From positions 1-40,835 of the forward strand of contig JAZHEJ010000064.1 in the NCBI GenBank assembly GCA_036679665.1: 40,835 bases of DNA, in the 5' to 3' direction. Position 1 is the first letter of the stretch. Every line of letters starts with the position of its first letter. The position numbers and the translations under genes are program-made. Shown here in pieces: positions 8,824 to 17,311 of this stretch. The DNA is from Tethybacter castelli. GTDB taxonomy: Bacteria; Pseudomonadota; Gammaproteobacteria; Tethybacterales; Tethybacteraceae. Under the pieces are notes generated by a model that saw only the letters and a program-made list of their open reading frames with translations, was not told the origin of the DNA and made no database searches.

Positions 8824-9860
8824 AACATTAAGATTGTGTGCAAAAAATCGTATTTTATTACATTATTTATTTTTAGTTTACGTGATATATTTTTCTATTT
8901 TTTTATATTAGTATTGAAATAACATATTGTAATTTAGCTATTTAATAAATTTAGTAAACTCTGTTTTATAACAGGTCAAAATTCTTCAATGTAATTCTAC
9001 ATATTCATGCGGGGCAATTTTGCTTTACCTGCGGATGTACCAGTACAGCAGCTCGGTTGCAACTTGCGCGTTACTTGGCCACCGAATAGCAATAAAAAGA
9101 AAAACTCTTTCATGTTGCGATGTGCATACATGCTACATTAATATTTGGATTTTGGATGGAAAAATTTTCGCTTTATAAAGCAATATTATTTGTAGTTTAT
9201 GCGCTAAAAATTTGCAATTTCTCGACTGCAAATTCGTAATACTATTATAGTTATATATGAAATCATGCCGTTTATCGCTGAATTTTCGTACCAAGCTAAA
9301 CATTGCTGTAAAAGGGTAAATATCAGGCATCGTAAATCATTAAAATTCCATGTACATTAATGCATGTTCAACATTGCTTGAACAAAAATGCGGTTCGCGC
9401 AAATTGCGCTTTTGGCTAGAAATAACCATGCCGTCGTCAAGATGTTTTACGCGACGCAAACCGACACCTGCCAATCCCGTTCATAAGATGCTTTTCTGGT
9501 ATGCCGCGCGTGCCAATCCGTACAATAAGGCAGCGTAATCAATCCTATTCGATACGATCGTTGCGTTTTATTATGCTACAGGTTTAATACAGCCTTTGAT
9601 GTTTATGGCCTACCTTATGGATACGTTGCGATGACAACTCCTGTCGCCGGCCCAACTGTACACCCATATTCATTGATTGCACATATTAACCGAAAGTGCA
9701 TAACCCAGTGCTGCGTCAGGGTAGCATAGCCAAGTTAGCATAGACTAAACTGATTCTAGCTGGAGCCGATCGGCCTGCCGCGGTGTTGGACGCAACTAAC
9801 TAGCACTTCGTTGCCGGGCCGGAGAAGCTCCCTGGCTACCGAGTGAAAGTATTCTCGGTT
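8824..9860. other. AT-rich intergenic region without recognisable genes
   Basis: About 1 kb separates the DUF4143 ATPase from the defence island. Bases 8830-9350 are strikingly AT-rich with T and A runs; from about 9400 composition returns to that of the neighbours. Short open frames exist (for example 9133-9330 minus and 9350-9538 plus) but none resembles a protein I know or has a convincing ribosome site. No tRNA, CRISPR or transposase is seen. The base composition suggests foreign or non-coding DNA at the edge of the island. Confidence 0.6.
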
Positions 9861-10307
9861 TTATGGCTTGGCGGCGCAAGGACGTACGTACGATATAAGA
9901 ATATCTGATTCTTCTCTCGTGAGTTTTGTAATGGTTTGCGGCGGATGAAAACAGTTGCGCACTTTGCGCAGCTGTTCAATATCGACCTCTAGCACGCGAT
10001 GAATTTCAGTTAAAAACATGCCTATCGCACGGGTAGAGTTTACAAAATATGCGTCGTACTCCTTACGGGTTACTGCGGCTTTCTTTCCACAATCTTCCCA
10101 TAGTTTCTCTGGAGTCATAGTGATGGTTTTTGTTAATACGACCGAGCCGATCACCGCCGCGGTGGGGCGTGTTGCGTAGATCCAAAGCCGGGTGTTTTTA
10201 TCGAGTTGCGGTATGCGTCGACGAAGCTCCACTGTCTTTTCGCCAGATAAAATTTTAGCGGCGAAAACCGGGCGAATGGAAATAATCGCGTTAGCGCAAT
10301 TATTCAT
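9861..10307 (-). CDS. ASCH-domain protein
   Basis: Small protein of about 148 residues if started at the ATG at 10307. The N-terminus IISIRPVFAAKILSGEKTVE followed by LRRRIP is the signature of ASCH domains, a PUA-related RNA-binding or nucleoside-modifying fold. A middle segment RLWIYATRPTAAVIGSVVL matches the second strand block. The start ATG overlaps the stop of the upstream fusion gene (ATGAATAA, 8 bases), implying translational coupling and a shared function. A longer in-frame start at 10352 lies inside the upstream gene and is less likely. It is the last gene of the minus-strand defence run. Its activity is unknown; RNA or modified-base recognition is inference. Confidence 0.8.
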   Translation of the reverse strand: MNNCANAIISIRPVFAAKILSGEKTVELRRRIPQLDKNTRLWIYATRPTAAVIGSVVLTKTITMTPEKLWEDCGKKAAVTRKEYDAYFVNSTRAIGMFLTEIHRVLEVDIEQLRKVRNCFHPPQTITKLTREESDILISYVRPCAAKP

Positions 10308-12393
10308 CTTCCCATCCCAATGAAAAAATTTCGGCAGTTTTCCCGCTGTCAATCTGAAATGGACCGACTAGATTGGCCTTGTCAGCTTTCAAATGGCGTA
10401 ATTTTTTAAGATCTACGGGACGGGAAAAACGAAATAAATTGTCGAAAGTCGTCAGTAACACTTGATTACTCGCAGAAAAATTCTCAACATTGTTAACAAC
10501 TGCCTGTTCTAATTGCTTCAGTGAAATATCCCCCTTTTGCTGTACGACAGTGTCGACAATTCGCGCCGCCGCAACGATGGCTCCCCGCCCACTTGAACTT
10601 TGCGACTCGTAGAACAAGATAAGGTTTCCTGGCTGTATTACTTTGGCAAACCGCGAGCTATTCACGAAACGGCGACGTGCAAACAATACAGCGGTTTTCT
10701 TTTTTAGAAAATCAAAGTTCAACTGATCGCTTGTTTCTAGCAGTTCATCAGCATAATCCTTTTGGATAGGTACAACAACCGCATCTCGTCCTGCACAAAC
10801 GATTAGCGTCGGGCTTAGAAATTCTTCGAGCTCAGGAGGAGTGAAAAGAACTTTCTTATCAGCGGCATCTTTGATAGTGATCTTTTTGGTCCAATGCTTA
10901 AGCATCGAGTTTGGCAACACTAAACCGGTATGGCGACGCATGCTGTCAATAACCCTTTGCCAGTTTGAATTGGTGAGAGGTTGACCGGCCGCAACCTTTA
11001 TATAACGTTGCTCAGGCAACAAAGTAAAACCATGCGCTGTAGCGAGATTGCGTGGCTCAGCCTGGCCCTGAATGTAAGCGAGTTCTACCATTGCTGGACA
11101 TTTTTTGCATGCGATTCGTACAAACTTGGTGAGCAAATGGTCTATGTTCCGAACATAATGCGGATTGCTGGGCAACCCGTGTATTAACAATTTTGCAGGC
11201 CCTGCAACGGCTTGCGGAGTTTGCAAAGCGCCAACAGCAACTATGTTTCCATCTTCGAACACGGCCTGACGCTGGGTAAATTCTCCAGGGGCACAAAACT
11301 GCTCAATCAATTGAGCTTTCTCCACGTGCTGCGAATCTAAATAAGTTCGCAGCTGCTCGCTACATACATCCTTGACGTTAAATCCGCTACCAGCTGTTTC
11401 CTCACTTCTAGCTGTCTGTGTTTCTTGAAAAAACCACTCAATGATTTGTTCAGGAGTGGCAATATCGATACCAAAATTTTCCAGCAAATCTCTTTGTGCA
11501 TCGAGAATTTTGCCGTCTCGCGTAATAAAAGCGGTTGCGCGCGCTAATGTTGCATGTGCAATATGTCGCGTGTCGCTAATTGCTTGCTCTGAATCAGCGG
11601 GACTTTGATCTTGTCGAGCAAATATCAATTTATAAATTTTTTTGGCAAGATTTTCCAATTTCTCAGTGTCGACATCTGGGAGCTTAGGAAGTTCCAGCGC
11701 AAACTTCAAAGCTGGATCGTTTGGCTTGCGATTTCTCTTAAGCTCGTTTAGGAACTCGTCCGCTAACACTAGGCGTATGAGATGATTAAAGCAAGCGCTA
11801 ATCAGTTTGTTAGCGCTCTGATCCCTGTCACGAGCAACGTCGAAGAAGATGTTGAGATCGATTGCATAAATGGGCTCGCGATCCGCGTTTAGCAATTGGA
11901 TAACCCTGCCAGGCGCTGGAAGCAAACCTGGTTTAGGCAGTACGCGAAAGTACTCCAAAATATGCCGTTTTGTAGTTCTTCCGCCGCGTAGCTTTTGGAC
12001 AATTTCAAATTTGTGGTTTTTATAGAATGCCTGAGCAATATTGAGGTCAGACGCCACTTTGGCAGTAATATCCGTGTACCCCCGTTGATCCATTTCAGAA
12101 ACAAAATCTTGCATCAGTCTTGAAGCCTCGTGTTGTTTACGATATTTTGCTGCAACAGCGATTTGCTGAATTTTTGCATGAGGCCAAATGCCTCCCCAAA
12201 GAAGATATCCTACGAGCTTGGGGTTGGAGGCTGTGCCTCTGATTAGGGCAAATAACTGGTGCTTCGAGATGGCTACCTGAAATACTTTCTCAGGCAGAAA
12301 TCCAAGCGCGGATTTTTCTGAGTCAGCTAGACATGAGATCTGTTTCAATAGCTTGATAAGATTTTGGGGATTTTTCTCTATACGGATTTTCAT
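10300..12393 (-). CDS. GNAT-PIN-GNAT-PUA/EVE-like multidomain protein
   Basis: A 697-residue fusion. Residues about 1-150 form a GNAT acetyltransferase, with the acetyl-CoA loop QQIAVAAKYRKQHEASRLM at about 76-94. Residues about 175-322 look like a PIN ribonuclease domain: AIDLNIFFDVARDR with D179, then DTRHIAHATLARATAFITRD with D274 and D293 as acidic site residues. Residues about 335-475 resemble a second, degenerate GNAT-like unit (HGLPSNPHYVRNIDHLLTKF then HGFTLL). The C-terminal part (about 540-697) has a PUA/EVE-like pattern (PGNLILFYES, then NLFRFSRPVDLKKL). It sits 181 bases downstream of the 593-residue gene and overlaps the ASCH gene. An effector or toxin-like role in the defence island is inference; domain limits are approximate. 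Confidence 0.7.
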   Translation of the reverse strand: MKIRIEKNPQNLIKLLKQISCLADSEKSALGFLPEKVFQVAISKHQLFALIRGTASNPKLVGYLLWGGIWPHAKIQQIAVAAKYRKQHEASRLMQDFVSEMDQRGYTDITAKVASDLNIAQAFYKNHKFEIVQKLRGGRTTKRHILEYFRVLPKPGLLPAPGRVIQLLNADREPIYAIDLNIFFDVARDRDQSANKLISACFNHLIRLVLADEFLNELKRNRKPNDPALKFALELPKLPDVDTEKLENLAKKIYKLIFARQDQSPADSEQAISDTRHIAHATLARATAFITRDGKILDAQRDLLENFGIDIATPEQIIEWFFQETQTARSEETAGSGFNVKDVCSEQLRTYLDSQHVEKAQLIEQFCAPGEFTQRQAVFEDGNIVAVGALQTPQAVAGPAKLLIHGLPSNPHYVRNIDHLLTKFVRIACKKCPAMVELAYIQGQAEPRNLATAHGFTLLPEQRYIKVAAGQPLTNSNWQRVIDSMRRHTGLVLPNSMLKHWTKKITIKDAADKKVLFTPPELEEFLSPTLIVCAGRDAVVVPIQKDYADELLETSDQLNFDFLKKKTAVLFARRRFVNSSRFAKVIQPGNLILFYESQSSSGRGAIVAAARIVDTVVQQKGDISLKQLEQAVVNNVENFSASNQVLLTTFDNLFRFSRPVDLKKLRHLKADKANLVGPFQIDSGKTAEIFSLGWEDE

Positions 12394-12574
12394 TCAGTAG
12401 TTATTTTAATAACCGCTTATCATTGTTCACTCTTGTCGGTGGATATCTTCGGTTGTGCCACTGGATGCACATAGAGTCAGAATTACCGCGATACCGGATA
12501 ATCCAAAATACTAACCGACCACCAGCATACGCGAGCGGTTTTTTTTACCTACTAGCAAAGCTTGTGGCGTAGCG

Positions 12575-14356
12575 TTATTTTTTTAGGATATGCTCAACAA
12601 CAATCGCAAATTTAGCTACATTCGCTAGGTGATTTTTGAATTTCTGCTTGGCATTCGGAACATCACCAAATAGATCGCTTCTTATTTCAAGATGGTTTTT
12701 TTTATTAACACAATAGCTAAAGGGGACACTATCGGGTGAAAACATCCTCCCCAGCTGACAAAGTTGCGTCTTCGTCATTCCATTTGTCGATAAGGGCTGA
12801 TATTTTTGAGCTGACTTTGTTTTGCTTGCCTTTTCGACAATTGCCGAAAAACGGGTGAAATCTCCCCCAGATGGATTAAAAACCGATCGTACTCTAACGA
12901 TTTTTGTTCTATTGTCAGTACCAAGCGGGGTCTCAATTTCGATTGAGTGTTCGTTGGTGCGTTGCACCTCACACTCGCAAGATGTTGCGATTTTAGCTAA
13001 TTCATCTATGCGTGGCGCTAGCTTCACCGGGCATTCCACCACAGTCTTTTTATTGGCAGTGATTTTCCATTCTTTATCCAAACGCTTGACCTGCAAGGGC
13101 CACTTTGTCTTACCGTCTTTTGATGACATGAAACCAAAGGCATAAGTCACCAAAGAGCCAAGAGCCGTTAAAACAGAAGCGTCACCATTGCTTTTATAGG
13201 AACTCGGCATAGCGCTAATCCCGATTCTAATCGCCGCCAGACAACTAGCCAGCGTGCCTACATTTTTGCCTACTGGCAATAGCATCCCGCCGTTGTGATT
13301 CATGAAACTGGCTACCGACTGCATATCTCCTCTCAGCAACAAATACATAATCGCGAAACGGACCATACGTTCAGGTTCATTGTCTTCCAATTTAATTGCT
13401 GTATTCCTGTGGCTTAGAATCCCAGCGCACCAGCGTCGCCATTTGTTGATACCCCTGCCTAATTGAGCATTACTTTGGCTGGTGGCCAAAGCCTGCTTAA
13501 CGATATCCCCCAATACCTGTTCAGATGGCCAACCCGCCGATAGCGGGTAATTCCGCAGTACATCAACTGCGCTAGACAACAACAAACTTTCAATGTCGTC
13601 GAACTTGGCAGGACTGCTACCTATAGTTCCTAGCTTCATCAGCTGTAAACATTCTGTGAGCGTAATTGGTTCGCTGGTTTTTATGCGCGTTGTTGGCGGC
13701 CCTTTTGTTAATGCTTGGAACCAGAGATTTACTGCTGGGGTATTGCCGATAACCACCGCCATCAAAGCGCCGAACTCTTCAGCCCGTTCAAGCTTGTCCT
13801 CTAACTCTTTCATCGGCTTGAGAATTTCCGCTTCCTTCCCGTTACCGGGACCTTGCGATTTGGCGGTAAATACAGTTTCGTCTACTGACAACGGCATACC
13901 GCTGGCCGAAACATCGTAGTTCTCAAAATCCCTGCTCTCGAACTCCTGCCTATCCTCCTTCGTTCTGAAGATCACCTTCTGCACATCTTTGAATTCCAAG
14001 ACCTCAACACTCTCATTCTCAAACTTGAAAGCAGCTGGCTTGACACCGTCAGCAATCTGTAACGCGATCGGAAAAGCATTTATGGATAGCTGTGCAACTT
14101 CGTTAACCACTTTTGGGGGGATGCCTTCCGAGAAAATCGGAAGCTTGGCGCCAAGTCTCGCAATGGATGGTATTTGTGAATGATCATCCGCATTCGACGA
14201 AAAGATACATCCTCGCGAGAACAATCTCGCAATGGTCCAATTACTCGACAACAAGTAGTTTTTCTTACTATCAAAAAGCGGTGCCGACCCCGTCTTAGAC
14301 CTCTTCCGTGAAGCTCTTTTTTTTGACATTATTTTCTGTTCATGGTGCGAGAGCAT
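12575..14356 (-). CDS. Hypothetical protein in DISARM-like island
   Basis: I do not recognise this 593-residue protein. It has a basic N-terminus (MSKKRASRKRSK), no signal peptide and no clear membrane segment. No Walker, PLD (HxK), methyltransferase or nuclease motif is visible. It contains a Cys pair in SCECEV, a short charged helical stretch near KPMKELEDKLERAEEF, and a C-terminal basic/hydrophobic region. Two starts are possible: the ATG at 14356, nine bases after the SF1 helicase stop, or an ATG at 14329. Tight spacing on both sides of the helicase-DrmB-DrmA run shows that it belongs to the same transcription unit. A structural or sensor subunit would fit, but that is a guess. Confidence 0.6.
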   Translation of the reverse strand: MLSHHEQKIMSKKRASRKRSKTGSAPLFDSKKNYLLSSNWTIARLFSRGCIFSSNADDHSQIPSIARLGAKLPIFSEGIPPKVVNEVAQLSINAFPIALQIADGVKPAAFKFENESVEVLEFKDVQKVIFRTKEDRQEFESRDFENYDVSASGMPLSVDETVFTAKSQGPGNGKEAEILKPMKELEDKLERAEEFGALMAVVIGNTPAVNLWFQALTKGPPTTRIKTSEPITLTECLQLMKLGTIGSSPAKFDDIESLLLSSAVDVLRNYPLSAGWPSEQVLGDIVKQALATSQSNAQLGRGINKWRRWCAGILSHRNTAIKLEDNEPERMVRFAIMYLLLRGDMQSVASFMNHNGGMLLPVGKNVGTLASCLAAIRIGISAMPSSYKSNGDASVLTALGSLVTYAFGFMSSKDGKTKWPLQVKRLDKEWKITANKKTVVECPVKLAPRIDELAKIATSCECEVQRTNEHSIEIETPLGTDNRTKIVRVRSVFNPSGGDFTRFSAIVEKASKTKSAQKYQPLSTNGMTKTQLCQLGRMFSPDSVPFSYCVNKKNHLEIRSDLFGDVPNAKQKFKNHLANVAKFAIVVEHILKK

Positions 14357-14365
14357 TTCCTATGT

Positions 14366-15499
14366 TCAGGCTTCCTTGTGCTTAATCAAGTGCGGGCTTT
14401 GCATTAATTTCCGAATCGGTGCTTGCCGCTTTGGGTCAGTCAACAAGAGAAAAAGCCTGGTCCGGGCGCGTGAAGTCATCACATACAGATCCATCTTAGT
14501 ATTCGTACCTGCCGTACCATCGACCTGCACTGTCTGTAGTTCAGGAAGAAAAACCGTATCGAATTCCAACCCCTTTGCGCTTTTGAAGCATAGTACGGTC
14601 ACGATGCCTGGCTTATCAAACACAAGACCATGATTCCTTTCTTCTTTTGCACTACCGTAGGTTTGAACTGTTATATTACTGCTACCAAGACGAGCATAAA
14701 GTTTTTTAAAAATCTGTTTCCTCTCCCGTTTGTACTTTACTAGAACGCCGATTTCTTCATGTTCGTATAGCTGCACGTGACGATAAATTCTGTCAACTGC
14801 ATCGTCCAAGTCGTCAGTTTCAATTAATTGGGGCTTTTCACCATGTTCATCGGGGAGTTCAGGTATTCCTGTTGGCAAACCACAATAAAATTTCTTGGCA
14901 AATTCGGCTATTTCTCTTGTGTTACGGTAGTTTTTCCTGAGGATGTACTTCTGCAAATCATGCATTAAATAAATTTCACCCAAATCCTTTATCGTTACAT
15001 TATTGTCAGGATCCAATTGCTGATTTTCATCAGCGAGAACAGTCATGCTAAAGTTTCCCAAATCCTTTATCTTGTCGATGAGAGAGTGAACATCACACGA
15101 AAAATCCTGAGCTTCGTCAATGATGAAATGTTGTAATCCATGCGCCCATGTACGGGCACCGCTCTTCTCATCTTTTTTGACTTCCTCTAAAGCCTTCTCG
15201 AAGTGAAAGTCATTCTCCTTGCCTGCTTTCATCGGGAACTTCCTGCCAAAGTGTTTGTTCCACAATGTCAATATCCAACTGTGAAACGTCGCATCCATTT
15301 GAGCGTATTGCTTTAGGGCTTGGTTGTAAGCCACAGCTATGGCATTCCCATTATTTTTATCGAGAGCCCGATACCGAAATATTGCCACTATTGTTTTACC
15401 GCTACCAGGCGGGCCAGTAATCAGCATGTTCTGTTTAAGCGGTGCAAAAATAACCACCTTCTGCTCATCACTTAAGCTTGCCTCGTTTGGTATTTTCAT
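14366..15499 (-). CDS. Superfamily 1 (UvrD/Rep-like) helicase, short
   Basis: A 377-residue P-loop helicase with all main SF1 motifs: Walker A GPPGSGKT (29-36), Walker B FIIDEAQDF with DEAQ at 128-131, motif III TVLADENQQL (153-162), motif IV KNYRNTREI (189-197), motif V CFKSAKGLEFDTVFLP (304-319) and motif VI LYVMTSRARTRLFL (338-351). It is much shorter than UvrD or RecB, lacking the 1B/2B insertions, and resembles stand-alone helicase/ATPases of defence loci. The gene starts 9 bases after the drmB stop and ends 9 bases before the next gene. It probably acts on DNA together with DrmA/DrmB; that is inference from context. Confidence 0.85.
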   Translation of the reverse strand: MKIPNEASLSDEQKVVIFAPLKQNMLITGPPGSGKTIVAIFRYRALDKNNGNAIAVAYNQALKQYAQMDATFHSWILTLWNKHFGRKFPMKAGKENDFHFEKALEEVKKDEKSGARTWAHGLQHFIIDEAQDFSCDVHSLIDKIKDLGNFSMTVLADENQQLDPDNNVTIKDLGEIYLMHDLQKYILRKNYRNTREIAEFAKKFYCGLPTGIPELPDEHGEKPQLIETDDLDDAVDRIYRHVQLYEHEEIGVLVKYKRERKQIFKKLYARLGSSNITVQTYGSAKEERNHGLVFDKPGIVTVLCFKSAKGLEFDTVFLPELQTVQVDGTAGTNTKMDLYVMTSRARTRLFLLLTDPKRQAPIRKLMQSPHLIKHKEA

Positions 15500-15508
15500 G
15501 GCAACGGT

Positions 15509-17311
15509 CTATCTTTGAAAATAACCTTTGACGAAGCGGCCATCTTTCGCGCCGATGAGGAGTTGTCGATCCAACAAAGAATTTTGGTGACTACAGCTAG
15601 TTTCCGGTACCAAGGCGCAGGCATGGCAAGCTGCATGAGCTAGTTCACTACAAATAGGATCATTGGAACACCACTCAGCTCTTTCTAATGCCTCAATCAT
15701 GGAATTGCCCAACCGGTCTTCCCTTCCTTGCCGAATTAGCCCCCCTAAAGAACCTTCCGAGTCGCCATCCGCTGTATATATCAGCACACCCGCCTTATCT
15801 TCGAACACATAAATCCGCTCGCCCACCGAAGCCCCGCTATAACCGCATTCGTAGCATAATTGCCTCATTAGAATATGAGAGAAAGTGTGAATAAGAGCAA
15901 ACCTGGGGAAAACCGGCTCGAGTTTCTCAAACCTCATAGCCATCCCTGCTTGTTCCATGTGCTTTTTAGACTGTTCCGTCCAATTATGCAGGGCTTTCCC
16001 ATTGTGCTCCTCCCATTCTTGAAGCGCTTCTTGGGCAAATTCTATAAAAATTCCTTCACCATAGATTTCGATAGCTGGACGCCAATCGCATTTGTCCTTA
16101 CCCAAATACGGCGAGATCATCTGACCGCTATCAGGCTTGAGGCGGCGAAAACCACACAATGCCCTAACTACCCGTAGCTTCTCAATGAGATAAACAGCCT
16201 TGATTTTGGTTGCTAATTCAATATCTGCTTCGTTGTCAGATGGCCAATCTCGTTTAGAAACAAACAGCGGCGAATTCAGATCAATGGAATTCGACGGCTT
16301 TGTCAGCGCAGTCCATTCTTCGGCTAGGATGTCAGCGTCTGTAGATATGAGCCGTGAAGCGCAGCTGACATTGTAGTGCTCGTCAAGCAAGCGTCTGATC
16401 TGTGCTGCCACATTATCACAGCGCGGAAAATTTTCTTGAAACTTGCTGGTAAACCGATCCAAATACTTAGGTTGACATGCGTCGCTGTAAGATAAATTTC
16501 TCGACTTTAGTTTCGGCAGAATAATTTTATTAAAATCCTTTGCCATTTCTTGAACTTGGGAATTTGCGGTTGCATCCAAGCCCAAGTCCAAAGCCGAAAT
16601 GGTGACTGAAAAATGAACTGCCGTTTGGCTGCGTGGTATCGCTTCCAGCGGTTTATCGCATGGTACTTCTTGCTCCCAGCTCTGCCACGGCTGCCTGCCG
16701 CGGCAGCGCTGACCGATTTTTTGAAGGGCACCTGGAAACACAAAATCTTTTAGACTTTTGCTTGCATTACATCGCAGGCATTTAATCTCATGCGCATCAA
16801 GCGACAAGCCTTGTTCCGAGCGAACCTCGAAATTAAGCATGGGATCGCCTCTTTCGCAGCTGTGTTCAGGCTGATCAGAGTGAGCCCAACGCCACCAATC
16901 CACGTCAGCAAGATGACCGTCTTCACAGACAGCTATATGCCGCATTGGACTTAACACCGCATTTTCACATTCTACGTTCTTGCAAGACGGAGGCTTTCCG
17001 TCCGCTCCGAGTTCATCTGGTGGCAGCCAGTACCAGATACGCCTGCACCTAGGGCAAAACAACCAGGCTGGAAAACGTTGGGTCATGATACTTTTGCCCG
17101 TCCCCTGCAAGCTGTCCAAAGGAGGCAATCTAAAATGTTTAACGCGTAGCTCCGGGTGGTTTTCCAATCTCTCCAGCCGGATTCGCTCCGCTTTATCCCA
17201 TGCGCCCCAGCTAGTATCCAAAACCACAAAGCACTCCTGTCTCCAGTCGAGAATTGCGCCGGGACCATACGGTGCAATCGCGTGAGATCTGCGGATTGTT
17301 TTGCCTTCCAC
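15509..17311 (-). CDS. drmB: DrmB-like DUF1998 protein of a DISARM-type system
   Basis: A 600-residue protein matching the DUF1998/DrmB type. The N-terminus RRSHAIAPYGPGAILDW is the family signature. A first zinc cluster is CPRC (86-89) with C110 and C115, and a further CLRC lies at 178-181. The C-terminal MZB-like zinc region contains HTFSHILMRQLCYECGYSGA, then LGGLIRQGR, then CHACALVPETSC. In DISARM, DrmB works with helicase DrmA to block incoming phage DNA. The start is GTG at 17311 and shares one base with the drmA stop (TAGTG), so translation is coupled. No DrmC (phospholipase-D) gene follows, unlike classical DISARM. Confidence 0.85.
   Translation of the reverse strand: MEGKTIRRSHAIAPYGPGAILDWRQECFVVLDTSWGAWDKAERIRLERLENHPELRVKHFRLPPLDSLQGTGKSIMTQRFPAWLFCPRCRRIWYWLPPDELGADGKPPSCKNVECENAVLSPMRHIAVCEDGHLADVDWWRWAHSDQPEHSCERGDPMLNFEVRSEQGLSLDAHEIKCLRCNASKSLKDFVFPGALQKIGQRCRGRQPWQSWEQEVPCDKPLEAIPRSQTAVHFSVTISALDLGLDATANSQVQEMAKDFNKIILPKLKSRNLSYSDACQPKYLDRFTSKFQENFPRCDNVAAQIRRLLDEHYNVSCASRLISTDADILAEEWTALTKPSNSIDLNSPLFVSKRDWPSDNEADIELATKIKAVYLIEKLRVVRALCGFRRLKPDSGQMISPYLGKDKCDWRPAIEIYGEGIFIEFAQEALQEWEEHNGKALHNWTEQSKKHMEQAGMAMRFEKLEPVFPRFALIHTFSHILMRQLCYECGYSGASVGERIYVFEDKAGVLIYTADGDSEGSLGGLIRQGREDRLGNSMIEALERAEWCSNDPICSELAHAACHACALVPETSCSHQNSLLDRQLLIGAKDGRFVKGYFQR

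Noticed and set aside
9133..9538. Short open frames in the AT-rich spacer
   Set aside because: No family resemblance, no convincing ribosome sites, composition not gene-like.
9839..9862. CCGAG/CTCGG hairpin followed by TTTT
   Set aside because: The T tract is on the plus strand, where no gene ends; on the minus strand, after the ASCH gene, the stem is not followed by T.
12500..12550. AACCG/CGGTT pair with a T8 run as terminator
   Set aside because: Loop of 18 bases and orientation opposite to the operon; too weak to call.
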